Positions 16,484 through 24,161 of a stretch of DNA of 64,000 nt are shown piece by piece (position 1 is the first letter of the stretch; each line of letters begins with the position of its first letter). Origin of the DNA: RGIG3528 sp045598045 (GTDB lineage Bacteria > Bacillota > Clostridia > Lachnospirales > Lachnospiraceae); assembly GCA_045598045.1 (NCBI GenBank), contig JAZLLG010000033.1:10770-74769 (forward strand), written 5' to 3'. The position numbers and the translations under genes are program-made. The notes beneath the pieces are model-generated. The model ran no database searches, was not told where the DNA came from, and saw nothing but the letters and a program-made list of their open reading frames with translations.

Positions 16484-17557
16484 TTATTTATTATCCTTTT
16501 CACGTAAAGTAACGGCGTCCTTTGCAGAGCGACGCCGTTCTTCTTCGATAGCGGCATAATGTTTTTTTGTGGTATTGACGTCTTTATGGCCGAGTACGTC
16601 GGCAACAAGATAGATGTCACCTGTTTCGGAATATAATTGTGTACCATAAGTACTCCTCAGTTTATGAGGAGTGATTTTTTTTGAAGAAACAGAAATTTTG
16701 GCATACTTTTTTACAAGAATTTCAATGTTTCGTACTGACATTCGACATTTGTGAGAGGAGAGAAAGAGAGCGTTTTCGCTTCCTTCGGCGGGAATTATCA
16801 ACCTGCGCTCCTCAAGGTAGTCGGATAAAGCAGAACGTACTTCTGTACCGAAATAAACAAATGATTCGTTGCCGCCTTTACGAACGATATTTATGCGATC
16901 GTTGTCAAAATCAACATCGTTTATATCAAGACCTACACATTCGGAAACACGGATTCCGGTACCAAGAAGAAGAGTTGTTATGGCAAGATCGCGGACTTTG
17001 GTTTTTTCGTGAAACGCATATTGGTTTTTCGAAAGATTGCTCCCGGATTCAACAGTATCAAGAAATTCAGCAACTTCATTCGGATCCATACGAATGATAT
17101 TTTTCTCGTGAATTTTAGGCATTCTGACCTGAAGCGTAGGATTTTCGTTAATGATACGATGACTGTGAAAATAATTGTACATTGAACGAATGGACGAAAG
17201 TTTACGCTTAATTCCGGCTTCGGAATTGGTATATTTTTTGCCGTCCGGTTTTTCGTAATATTGAAGGAAATCAAGGTATTCTTCAAAATCGGAAGCTGTT
17301 AATTTTTCAAGCATCGAAACATCGGACATTGAATAATATTCTTTGTCATCCATATTTTTGTATATCGGATTATGTGTTCGCATATAATCAAAAAATACTT
17401 TCAAATCGGTTGCATATGCAATACGTGTCCTTGGCTGTGATGTTTGTTCAATGCCACGGAAAAACTGTTTAACAAAGGCAGGCATTTTTTCCAAAAGCTC
17501 ACGAAGCTTTATAGTATTTTTGATTTTCTGTTGTTCGGCGTATGTATGATTAGCCAT
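16484..17557 (-). CDS. XerS-like tyrosine recombinase
   Basis: This 357-residue enzyme starts at ATG 17557, with AAAGG 7 nt upstream; the frame also opens at a TTG at 17572. It has an N-terminal SAM-like DNA-binding domain and a catalytic domain with Arg203 (GTGIRVSE), His298-Arg301 (HKLR), His324 (LGHKD) and nucleophile Tyr334. The length and the segment VRDLAITTLLLGTGIR resemble the single recombinase XerS of streptococci, which resolves chromosome dimers and sits beside its own dif site. There are no excisionase, att repeats or phage genes around it, which argues against an integrated element. A 36-bp palindrome lies 65 bp upstream of the start. Confidence 0.8.
   Translation of the reverse strand: MANHTYAEQQKIKNTIKLRELLEKMPAFVKQFFRGIEQTSQPRTRIAYATDLKVFFDYMRTHNPIYKNMDDKEYYSMSDVSMLEKLTASDFEEYLDFLQYYEKPDGKKYTNSEAGIKRKLSSIRSMYNYFHSHRIINENPTLQVRMPKIHEKNIIRMDPNEVAEFLDTVESGSNLSKNQYAFHEKTKVRDLAITTLLLGTGIRVSECVGLDINDVDFDNDRINIVRKGGNESFVYFGTEVRSALSDYLEERRLIIPAEGSENALFLSSHKCRMSVRNIEILVKKYAKISVSSKKITPHKLRSTYGTQLYSETGDIYLVADVLGHKDVNTTKKHYAAIEEERRRSAKDAVTLREKDNK
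16652..16682 (+). terminator. Plus-strand intrinsic terminator inside the recombinase gene
   Basis: Perfect 8-bp arms ACTCCTCA (16652-16659) and TGAGGAGT (16665-16672) with a 5-nt loop are followed by GA and eight T residues. It reads on the strand of the GGDEF-EAL gene, which stops 170 bp earlier. On the other strand the same bases encode the catalytic HKLR region of the recombinase. Confidence 0.8.
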
Positions 17558-17598
17558 AAAGCAACCTTTCAAAGCATTTTTTTGTTGTTTTTCTCTGT

Positions 17599-17683
17599 AA
17601 GAGAGTGGGTTATTTACAATATATTATTTCGCTAAACGCGAGTTTTACGAAATAATACGCATAAATTTATTACAAGAGAGTGG
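17599..17683. repeat. Direct repeats flanking the palindrome upstream of the recombinase
   Basis: AAGAGAGTGG occurs at 17599-17608 and again at 17674-17683, 75 bp apart, on either side of the 36-bp palindrome. They could be accessory protein sites. A 10-bp match in AT-rich DNA can also be chance. Confidence 0.45.
17622..17657. other. 36-bp palindrome, candidate dif-like recombination site
   Basis: Left arm TATTATTTCG (17622-17631) and right arm CGAAATAATA (17648-17657) are perfectly inverted. Inside them AAAC (17634-17637) and GTTT (17642-17645) pair around the central GCGA. Two inverted recombinase-sized arms around a short centre is the layout of Xer/dif and integrase core sites. There is no T tract, so it is a poor terminator. 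An operator for the recombinase gene is the main alternative. Confidence 0.5.
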
Positions 17684-17686
17684 TTT

Positions 17687-19708
17687 CTATCGTTTTGCCG
17701 GAAATTCATTAAAAAGCTGCTTACATGTATCATAAATTACCTGAGCGGCTTTTTTCTGATAAGTTTCATTTACCAGTTTGTTATAATCGCTTTCGTTTGA
17801 CATAAATCCAAGTTCAATCAAAACCGCAGGAACTTTATTATATTTTACAACATAGAAATCACTTGATGTTATACCGCGGTTTCTTAGGCCAAGTTCAGCC
17901 GATAAATTGTTTACAAGCTTTTCTGCGATGTCCTGGCTCATAATGCCTGTGGACTGCAATTTATTGTTGGCTTTTGAATAATATACCTCACAACCATTCG
18001 GCTGGCTGCTGTTATTTGAATTCATATGAAGACTTATGAAAAAGTCGGCGCAAACATCATCTGCAAAAACCGCACGATCCTCAAGACTTATAAGAACATC
18101 TGTTGTACGCGTCAAATATACTTTTATGTCTGTTTTATCGAAAATGTCTTTGCAGAATTTGTTCGTAATCTTGAAATTCAATTCTTTTTCGGTTGTTCCG
18201 TGCGCTGATGCTCCGGGGTCATAACCGCCGTGACCAGGATCAAGAAGAACAATTTTATCATAAATTTCATTAGGCCTTGCCACACGCAAAATAAGGTGAT
18301 TCTGAGCCGTTTCATATGTGTAGGCAACAATTAGCCTTGTGTCGAATGAAACGTCCGTATAACCCGTATTTTCGTTGTATTTGAGCACATATCCTTCAAC
18401 CATTGAATAAGGATTGTTTATGCCTTTTTCTTTAATGTAATCAACGCAGTTTCCGGGAATTTTTATGACAAAATTGTAGTTTAAGTAATTATCCGTGTCC
18501 TTTATTTCAGAAAGCTCGATACCCTGAGGCAAAGGAATCAACAGTCTGTCATCGGGAAGAGTATCTTCGAAATTTTCATAGGAGCCCTCTCCCACGGGTG
18601 CTTTTGTAATCGCAGGAGTTATCTGAACCTGTGACTGCTTGCTTTGCTCGGAAAGCCGGTATCCGTTATCTCTTGCTGCATTTCCTGGAAAAGTAATATG
18701 TATTGATACATAGTCTGGGTTCAGATCGTAAACGTAATATGTGCTGTCCGGATCGACGTAAGTGATGATTCGTGTTGTATTCATGTCTCCGGATACAAGA
18801 CAATAATTTAAATAACTGTTTTCATCAGTTTCGGAAATATATATTCTGTCTCCGCATAAATTTCCGACACCGTAAAGATTAATCAAAAGCATATTACCGT
18901 CAAGAAAAACGGATACATCGGGCGCATCTATTCCGAAGAGAACGATAGCATCCGAATTGTCCAAAGCATACCCCGATACTTCCGTAAGATATGATTTGCC
19001 GCTTTGACGCATACGTGCGTCTTCGAGTATGCTTTCGTAGTCAGAAGCCATGGGAAAACTGAATATTTCATTAGCGGGAATATTAACGTTTGTACTTCCG
19101 ACAGATTTGGTATTACTGAGTTTTGAAAGAAACAGGTTCCTTTCGTAGCTTCCTGTATAATCAACTTCCCATATTGTATATGATTTTGTGTAAAAATCAT
19201 AGGAAAACTCAAAGCCCAAAGCGTTTAAGCAGAATTCAAGCGGCACACAGGCATATGCAACGTCAGTAGCTCTGTTTGTAACAAGAATTGCCGGTGCATC
19301 CATGATGATTTTCTTCTCGTTAACATAGGCTATATCTGAATCCAGAGACATATTGATGCTTATATTGCCTTTTTTTAAAATTACTCGTCCGTCTGTCTGA
19401 CTGTATGTACATCCGATTGCTTCAAAAAGCTTTTTTGCTCGAACCATCATGGCTCCACGGTATGTGAAAATCGGTAAAGCACCGAAATCAATATAATTGC
19501 CGTTAAAAAAAGCACCGTAAGTATCGCCGGAATAAGTATAATTTCGGTTGGAAATTTTGAGATCGTATTCCGGACGTATATCATTCTCACCTTCAGCAAA
19601 TGCAGTCTTTTCCGAAGAATAAAAACAGCTGAATACGGATGACAACAAAAGACTTATAATAACCGATATATTGAAAATTATTCTTTTTGCTTTTCTAAGT
19701 TTATCCAT
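17687..19708 (-). CDS. Exported N-acetylmuramoyl-L-alanine amidase
   Basis: This 673-residue cell-wall hydrolase has an N-terminal signal segment (about 9-38). A copper-amine-oxidase-like N-domain (about 75-175) and an AMIN-like beta domain in the middle follow. The C-terminal Amidase_3 domain (about 484-668) cuts the bond between MurNAc and the stem peptide. Zinc and catalytic residues are visible: His493 in DPGHGGYDPG, Glu in TEKELNF, His in SLHMNSN, and the general-base Glu in VLIELGFMSN. It lies upstream of the palindrome and recombinase on the same strand, so it may be involved in daughter-cell separation, but the substrate site and timing cannot be read from sequence. Confidence 0.92.
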   Translation of the reverse strand: MDKLRKAKRIIFNISVIISLLLSSVFSCFYSSEKTAFAEGENDIRPEYDLKISNRNYTYSGDTYGAFFNGNYIDFGALPIFTYRGAMMVRAKKLFEAIGCTYSQTDGRVILKKGNISINMSLDSDIAYVNEKKIIMDAPAILVTNRATDVAYACVPLEFCLNALGFEFSYDFYTKSYTIWEVDYTGSYERNLFLSKLSNTKSVGSTNVNIPANEIFSFPMASDYESILEDARMRQSGKSYLTEVSGYALDNSDAIVLFGIDAPDVSVFLDGNMLLINLYGVGNLCGDRIYISETDENSYLNYCLVSGDMNTTRIITYVDPDSTYYVYDLNPDYVSIHITFPGNAARDNGYRLSEQSKQSQVQITPAITKAPVGEGSYENFEDTLPDDRLLIPLPQGIELSEIKDTDNYLNYNFVIKIPGNCVDYIKEKGINNPYSMVEGYVLKYNENTGYTDVSFDTRLIVAYTYETAQNHLILRVARPNEIYDKIVLLDPGHGGYDPGASAHGTTEKELNFKITNKFCKDIFDKTDIKVYLTRTTDVLISLEDRAVFADDVCADFFISLHMNSNNSSQPNGCEVYYSKANNKLQSTGIMSQDIAEKLVNNLSAELGLRNRGITSSDFYVVKYNKVPAVLIELGFMSNESDYNKLVNETYQKKAAQVIYDTCKQLFNEFPAKR

Positions 19709-19807
19709 CTGTTCCTGCCTCTTATTACCCCAAAATTATCATACAAAAAACGGAATAAAAATCAATAAAAAAATACTAAACAGCATAGCCTGAAAGCGTT
19801 ACGGTAC

Positions 19808-19836
19808 TTGCGTTTTGCCGTGTCAGGTAGTATAAT
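19808..19836 (+). promoter_or_regulatory. Promoter giving a probably leaderless ttcA-like mRNA
   Basis: TTGCGT (19808-19813), a 17-bp spacer and a perfect TATAAT (19831-19836) lie directly before ATG 19844, with only 7 bases between the -10 box and the start codon. Transcription would start at or within a base or two of the A of ATG, and no ribosome binding site can be seen. Confidence 0.65.
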
Positions 19837-19843
19837 CACCCGC

Positions 19844-20566
19844 ATGAAACTGCAAAGACTTATGAGCCTTACAAGAAAGGCTGTTGATGAATTTAATATG
19901 ATTTCCGAGGGTGACAAGATTGCTGTTGGCATTTCAGGCGGCAAAGACAGTCTTGCCCTTCTTTATGCGCTTGCAAACATGCGTGTCTTCTATCCTAAAA
20001 AGTACGAACTCATAGCCATCACAATAGATCTTGGCTTTGAGGGCTTTGATTTAAGCCGTATACAGGCGCTTTGCGAAGAACTCAATGTCCCTTATCACAT
20101 TGTAAAAACCGAAATTAAAGATATTGTTTTTGACACACGTCAGGAGACAAATCCATGTTCTCTTTGTGCAAAGATGCGTAAGGGAGCATTTAACGATGAA
20201 GCAAAACGTCTCGGGTGCAATAAAGCAGCCTATGCTCATCATAAGGACGACGTTATTGACACAATGCTTATGTCGCTTATATATGAAGGGCGCTTCTATA
20301 CGTTCTCTCCTGTCACGTATCTTGACCGAATGGACATTACCCTTATAAGGCCTCTTCTTTATGTAAACGAAGCCGACATCGTCGGTTTCGAGCACCTTTA
20401 CAACGTTCCTGTAACAAAAAACCCCTGTCCGGCGGACGGGGTTACCAAGCGTGAGTATGTGCGTGATCTCATTAAGCAGATTAATGCAGATTCACCGGGT
20501 CTTCGTGAACGTTTGTTTCATGCCATAACAGACAGCACACTTCCTAGTTGGCAGAAGAAAAATTAA
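19844..20566 (+). CDS. TtcA-family PP-loop tRNA-thiolation-like protein
   Basis: The family uses ATP to adenylate a tRNA base before sulfur transfer; TtcA itself makes 2-thiocytidine. Visible features are the PP-loop SGGKDS, the CSLCAKMRKG cysteine pair that holds an iron-sulfur cluster in TtcA, and a conserved NPCPADG. The 240-residue form is typical of clostridial members, whose exact tRNA target is uncertain. Family N-termini begin MKLQ-L-S-TRKA, which fixes the start at 19844, although the frame runs back to TTG 19808. It is convergent with rsfS and overlaps it by 23 bp at the 3' ends. Confidence 0.87.
   Translation: MKLQRLMSLTRKAVDEFNMISEGDKIAVGISGGKDSLALLYALANMRVFYPKKYELIAITIDLGFEGFDLSRIQALCEELNVPYHIVKTEIKDIVFDTRQETNPCSLCAKMRKGAFNDEAKRLGCNKAAYAHHKDDVIDTMLMSLIYEGRFYTFSPVTYLDRMDITLIRPLLYVNEADIVGFEHLYNVPVTKNPCPADGVTKREYVRDLIKQINADSPGLRERLFHAITDSTLPSWQKKN
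20415..20443 (-). terminator. Minus-strand intrinsic terminator inside the ttcA-like gene
   Basis: Read on the minus strand, AACCCC-GTCC pairs with GGAC-A-GGGGTT (one bulged A, three-base loop; 20420-20443) and is followed by T residues through 20416. It lies about 100 bp beyond the rsfS stop, so it would end the obgE-to-rsfS transcript. On the plus strand the hairpin encodes the conserved NPCPADG motif. Confidence 0.7.
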
Positions 20567-20894
20567 CTTCCTTGCCATCTTTCCAAATTCTCTCAAGGTT
20601 GTAGAAATCCCTTGCTTCACGTGAGAAAATATGGAGAATTACGTTTGCTGCATCCATAAGAATCCATCCTGAAGCTGAATTGCCTTCAACCTTAACCTCC
20701 TCTACACCTGCCTTGGCAAAAGCTTCAAGGGCAAAGTCTGTAAGCGCATCCATCTGGGGCTGGTTTGCAGCGTTTGTGATAACAAAATAATCAGTCATTA
20801 CGGAAAGACCTGTAATGTCAATTACCTTAACAGCCTCTGCTTTTTTATCTTCAAGTGCTGAAACAAGTGATTTAAGTAGTTCTTTATCTTCCAT
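20544..20894 (-). CDS. rsfS: Ribosomal silencing factor RsfS
   Basis: RsfS (YbeB, Iojap) binds ribosomal protein L14 and blocks subunit joining in slow growth. The 116-residue protein shows the family core: MTDYFVITNAANQPQMDAL, WILMDAANVILHIFS and ARDFYNLERIW. It overlaps yqeK by 11 bp in the common Firmicute order obgE-yhbY-nadD-yqeK-rsfS. Confidence 0.96.
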   Translation of the reverse strand: MEDKELLKSLVSALEDKKAEAVKVIDITGLSVMTDYFVITNAANQPQMDALTDFALEAFAKAGVEEVKVEGNSASGWILMDAANVILHIFSREARDFYNLERIWKDGKEVNFSSAN

Positions 20895-21495
20895 TTTCTT
20901 TGTCCTCTTTAACTTTCTTTTTGTAGAACTCCATAGTTACAATCGATTGCGGATCTATGCTTTCCGGACGTGTCTTGATGTATGAATTGACATTCATAAG
21001 TATAAGAACCGTTGCAAGGTCAATATCTTTAAATGCAAGTGCACGAAGCCGGTCAAGCGACGGCTCGGTTTTTTGAGTCCGCATGGGCTCAAGGAAATCC
21101 GCACAGAATACAATTTGCTCAAGTCTTGACATGTTTTCACGTCCGACTGTATGATTGCTTATTGCGTTTATTATGTCTTCGTCTTCGATATCATACAGTG
21201 CTTTTGCAAGATAAGCACCATAACGTGGGTGAATTAAGCCCGGATTTCGTCTTTCGGCATCTGTCAGCCGGACCTTGTCATAATCGCACAGCTCAATTAA
21301 CGTATTGTTGTCTATTTCTTTTGCGTTGTCATGAAGTATGCCGGCAACAAGCGCTTTATCCCCCGGAACACCGTATACATATGCAAGACTTGCAGACAGG
21401 TAAGCTACGCCGACAGAATGCATGTAGCGCTTTGGAGAAAGCTTATCCTGCATAAGTCTGAAGTAATTATTTATCTGTTCGTTTGTATATGACAA
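20884..21495 (-). CDS. yqeK: YqeK-type HD hydrolase (Ap4A hydrolase)
   Basis: YqeK enzymes cut diadenosine tetraphosphate symmetrically to two ADP. HD metal ligands are visible: His22 in MHSVGVAYL, the HD pair in GILHDNAKE, HPRYGAYLA, SNHTVG and FCADFLEP. The 203-residue length is normal. It sits between nadD and rsfS as in other Firmicutes, 15 bp after nadD. Confidence 0.93.
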   Translation of the reverse strand: MSYTNEQINNYFRLMQDKLSPKRYMHSVGVAYLSASLAYVYGVPGDKALVAGILHDNAKEIDNNTLIELCDYDKVRLTDAERRNPGLIHPRYGAYLAKALYDIEDEDIINAISNHTVGRENMSRLEQIVFCADFLEPMRTQKTEPSLDRLRALAFKDIDLATVLILMNVNSYIKTRPESIDPQSIVTMEFYKKKVKEDKENGR

Positions 21496-21510
21496 AGTAC
21501 CATCCCACCT

Positions 21511-22125
21511 TTACTTAACGCCGTAAAGCTTGTTTTTTTTAATATATTTTAATACCTCGGGAGTTACATATTCACATTCATCCGTTTCAGAAAGACACTC
21601 GCGAATTTCGGTAGATGAAACATCCATCTGTTTGAATTTTATGATTTCAACTTTTCCGCCGAATTTCTTTTGAATCTTATACTTATAGTATCGAAGGCTT
21701 CTGTCTGAAAGACCGTCACGCCCGGCAACAAGAAGGGTACACAGCTTTGAAATGACTTCCGGCTTAACCCATGTGCAGAATTTTTTAAGGGAGTCACCTC
21801 CGATAATAAAATACCATTCGGTTTCGGGCTCAAGCTTGTTTAAGAGCTGAAGGGTTTCGTATGTATAAGTGTTTCCCTCACGTCTGTATTCAAAATCAGA
21901 AGCAAAATATCCGGCTTTTTCACCGCCGAGAGCTTTCGTTGCAAGCTTTACCATATTAAGCCTGTGAGTTTCTGATTCAAGATCGCTTGTATCTTTATAT
22001 GTAGGTTTTTTGGAGGGCATTATTATAAGTTCATCAAGCCCGAACTGCTCTTTAGCAGCTTTTGCAAGTTCAAGGTGAGCATAATGAATCGGGTTGAAGC
22101 TGCCTCCGAGAATGCCTTTTTTCAT
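21511..22125 (-). CDS. nadD: Nicotinate-nucleotide adenylyltransferase
   Basis: NadD joins ATP and nicotinate mononucleotide to give deamido-NAD in NAD synthesis. The N-terminal nucleotidyltransferase motif GGSFNPIHYAHL and the C-terminal DVSSTEIREC motif mark the active site; IGGDSLKKFCTW is the family core. Its 204 residues are standard. It begins 9 bp after yhbY within the obgE operon. Confidence 0.96.
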   Translation of the reverse strand: MKKGILGGSFNPIHYAHLELAKAAKEQFGLDELIIMPSKKPTYKDTSDLESETHRLNMVKLATKALGGEKAGYFASDFEYRREGNTYTYETLQLLNKLEPETEWYFIIGGDSLKKFCTWVKPEVISKLCTLLVAGRDGLSDRSLRYYKYKIQKKFGGKVEIIKFKQMDVSSTEIRECLSETDECEYVTPEVLKYIKKNKLYGVK

Positions 22126-22134
22126 GACTTTTAC

Positions 22135-22431
22135 CTATGGAAGAACAATCTTTCTCTTCTTCTCTTCTTTTGCCTGTTTATAAAGAACAATTTTCTTGCC
22201 GACAACAGATACAATGTCGGAGTGAGTTCTGTCGGAAAGTATTCCGGCAAGCTCCTTGGGATCGTCTTCACAATTCTTAAGAACCGAAATCTTTATCATT
22301 TCACGTGCTTCAAGAACTTCAATAATTGCTTCGGTAAATTCAGGTGTAAGGCTGTTTTTTCCGATTTGGAATATAGGGTCAAGGTTCTGGCCGAGGCCAC
22401 GAAGATATGCTCTTTGCTTTGTGGTAATCAT
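22135..22431 (-). CDS. yhbY: YhbY-family (CRM domain) RNA-binding protein
   Basis: This 98-residue single CRM-domain protein is associated with pre-50S ribosomal particles in known cases. The family pattern TTKQRAYLRGLGQNLDPIFQIGK is close to consensus, and the GxxG loop appears as NSLTPEF after GK. The short basic tail KKRKIVLP is typical. It follows obgE after 15 bp. Confidence 0.93.
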   Translation of the reverse strand: MITTKQRAYLRGLGQNLDPIFQIGKNSLTPEFTEAIIEVLEAREMIKISVLKNCEDDPKELAGILSDRTHSDIVSVVGKKIVLYKQAKEEKKRKIVLP

Positions 22432-22446
22432 ATTATATCCTTCCTG

Positions 22447-23742
22447 TTATTTGTAATAATCGAATTCCCAACCGTAAAGCCTTACGGTGTCGCCGTCTTT
22501 AATTCCAAGTGCTTCAAGATCGTCAAGAATACCGTTTGTTTTAAGGAAATTCTGGAAAAATTCGAAGCCTTTTTCGGAATCAAGATTAGTATATCCGAGC
22601 ATCTTTTCAATGCGAGGTCCTTCAACAACGAATACCTGGTCCTCTTCGTTATATTCAACAAAGTAAGGCTCCGTATCGGTAGTAAGTGTTTCCGTGAAAA
22701 ATTCCTTTTCAAACGTAACAGGCCTTTCGGGACAGGATTTAAGAAGCTCTCTGACCGCATATAAAAGCTCCGGGACGCCTTCTCCCGTCGCAGCCGATAT
22801 CGGATATACCTTTATGCCCTGGGGCTCAAATTCGTCCCGAATAAGCTGTAAAGCGATATCCTTTTCTTCACCGTAAAGAACATCAAGCTTATTTGCGGCA
22901 ATTACCCAAGGCTTTGCCGGAATGCCCTTTTCTTTATTGTATGTTTCAAGTTCTTTGTTGATGGCATAAATGTCTTCAACCGCATCGCGGCCTTCCGTAC
23001 ATGCAGCATCAACAATATGTATAAGAACTTTGCAACGCTCAATGTGTCTTAAGAAATCAAGACCGAGGCCAACACCGTCCGAAGCACCTTCAATGAGGCC
23101 CGGAATGTCGGCGACAACAAAACCGCCTCCATCCTTCATGTCAACGACACCAAGATTAGGATTGAGTGTTGTAAAGTGATAATTTGCAATTTTGGGTTTT
23201 GCATTGGAAATCATGCTGAGAAATGTGGATTTACCGACATTGGGGAAGCCTACAAGGCCTACATCGGCAATACATTTCAGCTCAAGAAGAACAGTAAGTT
23301 CCTTCGCATCCTGTCCGGGCTGTGCATACTTGGGCACCTGCATTGTAGCTGTAGCGTAATGCTGGTTTCCTTTACCACCGTTTCCACCCTTCAAAACAAC
23401 TTCCCTGTTATTGCCGTTTGACATGTCGGCGATAACCTTTCCTGTTGTTTTTTCTTTGATGACAGTTCCTTCGGGAACTTTAAGAATAATATCGTTTCCA
23501 TCTGCACCTGAACAGTTGTTTCCTTTACCGTTTTCTCCGTTCTCGGCACAGTATTTTCTGATAAATCGAAAATCGGTAAGAGTATTGAGACCTTTGTCAA
23601 CTTCAAAAATAACGTCTCCGCCTCTTCCGCCGTCGCCTCCGTTAGGGCCTCCTGCTGCAACAAACAGTTCACGTCTGAATGCTACGCAACCGTCTCCGCC
23701 CTTACCGGATCTGATAAGTATTTCTGCACGATCTGCAAACAT
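22447..23742 (-). CDS. obgE: GTPase ObgE/CgtA
   Basis: Obg is an essential GTPase in late 50S assembly and stress control. It has the glycine-rich Obg fold (about 1-158), the G domain with GFPNVGKSTFL (G1), the DIPGLIEGA switch (G3) and NKLDV (G4), and a C-terminal OCT domain (about 345-425). OCT is present in Gram-positive members such as this one. At 431 residues it is full length. A terminator separates it from rpmA upstream, so it probably has its own weak promoter in the 70-bp gap. Confidence 0.97.
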   Translation of the reverse strand: MFADRAEILIRSGKGGDGCVAFRRELFVAAGGPNGGDGGRGGDVIFEVDKGLNTLTDFRFIRKYCAENGENGKGNNCSGADGNDIILKVPEGTVIKEKTTGKVIADMSNGNNREVVLKGGNGGKGNQHYATATMQVPKYAQPGQDAKELTVLLELKCIADVGLVGFPNVGKSTFLSMISNAKPKIANYHFTTLNPNLGVVDMKDGGGFVVADIPGLIEGASDGVGLGLDFLRHIERCKVLIHIVDAACTEGRDAVEDIYAINKELETYNKEKGIPAKPWVIAANKLDVLYGEEKDIALQLIRDEFEPQGIKVYPISAATGEGVPELLYAVRELLKSCPERPVTFEKEFFTETLTTDTEPYFVEYNEEDQVFVVEGPRIEKMLGYTNLDSEKGFEFFQNFLKTNGILDDLEALGIKDGDTVRLYGWEFDYYK

Positions 23743-23811
23743 TTTCTACCTCGTTTTCCTTGCAATACAGTAAATCTGTACCACTCACCAAGTTGTTATG
23801 AATTAATTTTA

Positions 23812-23847
23812 GAAGAAAAGAAGCCCCGAACGAAGAGGTTCAGGGCT
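23812..23847 (-). terminator. Intrinsic terminator after rpmA
   Basis: Ten-base arms with one G-T pair (23822-23831 and 23838-23847) and a 6-nt loop are followed on the minus strand by a T/C-rich tract (23812-23821). It separates the ribosomal-protein unit from obgE. Confidence 0.8.
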
Positions 23848-23854
23848 TTAATTC

Positions 23855-24148
23855 TTACTGTTCGGATTCTTCTACAGGATAAACAGAAGCCTGCTTCTTG
23901 TCTTTTCCTAATCTCTCGAACTTTAATACGCCATCAACGAGCGCATATAATGTGTCATCGCCACCGCGTCCAACGTTTACACCGGGATGAATCTTTGTTC
24001 CACGCTGTCTGTAAAGAATGTTGCCTGCAAGTACAAACTGACCGTCTGCACGCTTGGCACCAAGTCTTTTGGACTCAGAATCTCTGCCGTTCTTTGTTGA
24101 ACCAACGCCCTTTTTATGAGCGAATAACTGAAGGTTCATCTTAAACAT
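23855..24148 (-). CDS. rpmA: Ribosomal protein bL27 with cleavable N-terminal extension
   Basis: bL27 reaches toward the peptidyl-transferase centre. This copy starts MFKMNLQLF before AHKKGVGSTKNG. In Staphylococcus aureus the same nine-residue extension is cut after Phe9 by the protease Prp. Here the Prp gene is directly upstream, with 13 bp between. The 97-residue protein is otherwise standard. AGGAGG lies 7-8 nt before the ATG. Confidence 0.97.
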   Translation of the reverse strand: MFKMNLQLFAHKKGVGSTKNGRDSESKRLGAKRADGQFVLAGNILYRQRGTKIHPGVNVGRGGDDTLYALVDGVLKFERLGKDKKQASVYPVEESEQ

Positions 24149-24161
24149 TTTGCTTACCTCC

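Noticed and set aside
17622..17657. 36-bp palindrome as a transcription terminator
   Set aside because: The arms are AT-rich and there is no T tract on either strand; a recombination site or operator fits better.
16484..17683. Recombinase as the integrase of a prophage or integrative element
   Set aside because: Flanking genes are housekeeping or cell-wall genes. No excisionase, relaxase or phage gene is within reach, no tRNA target lies beside it, and the 10-bp repeats are too short and close to be att sites of an element.
22075..22764. 229-residue open frame on + across nadD, yhbY and obgE
   Set aside because: It is antisense to three clear genes, and I saw no domain motif or ribosome site; it is a by-product of their codon use.
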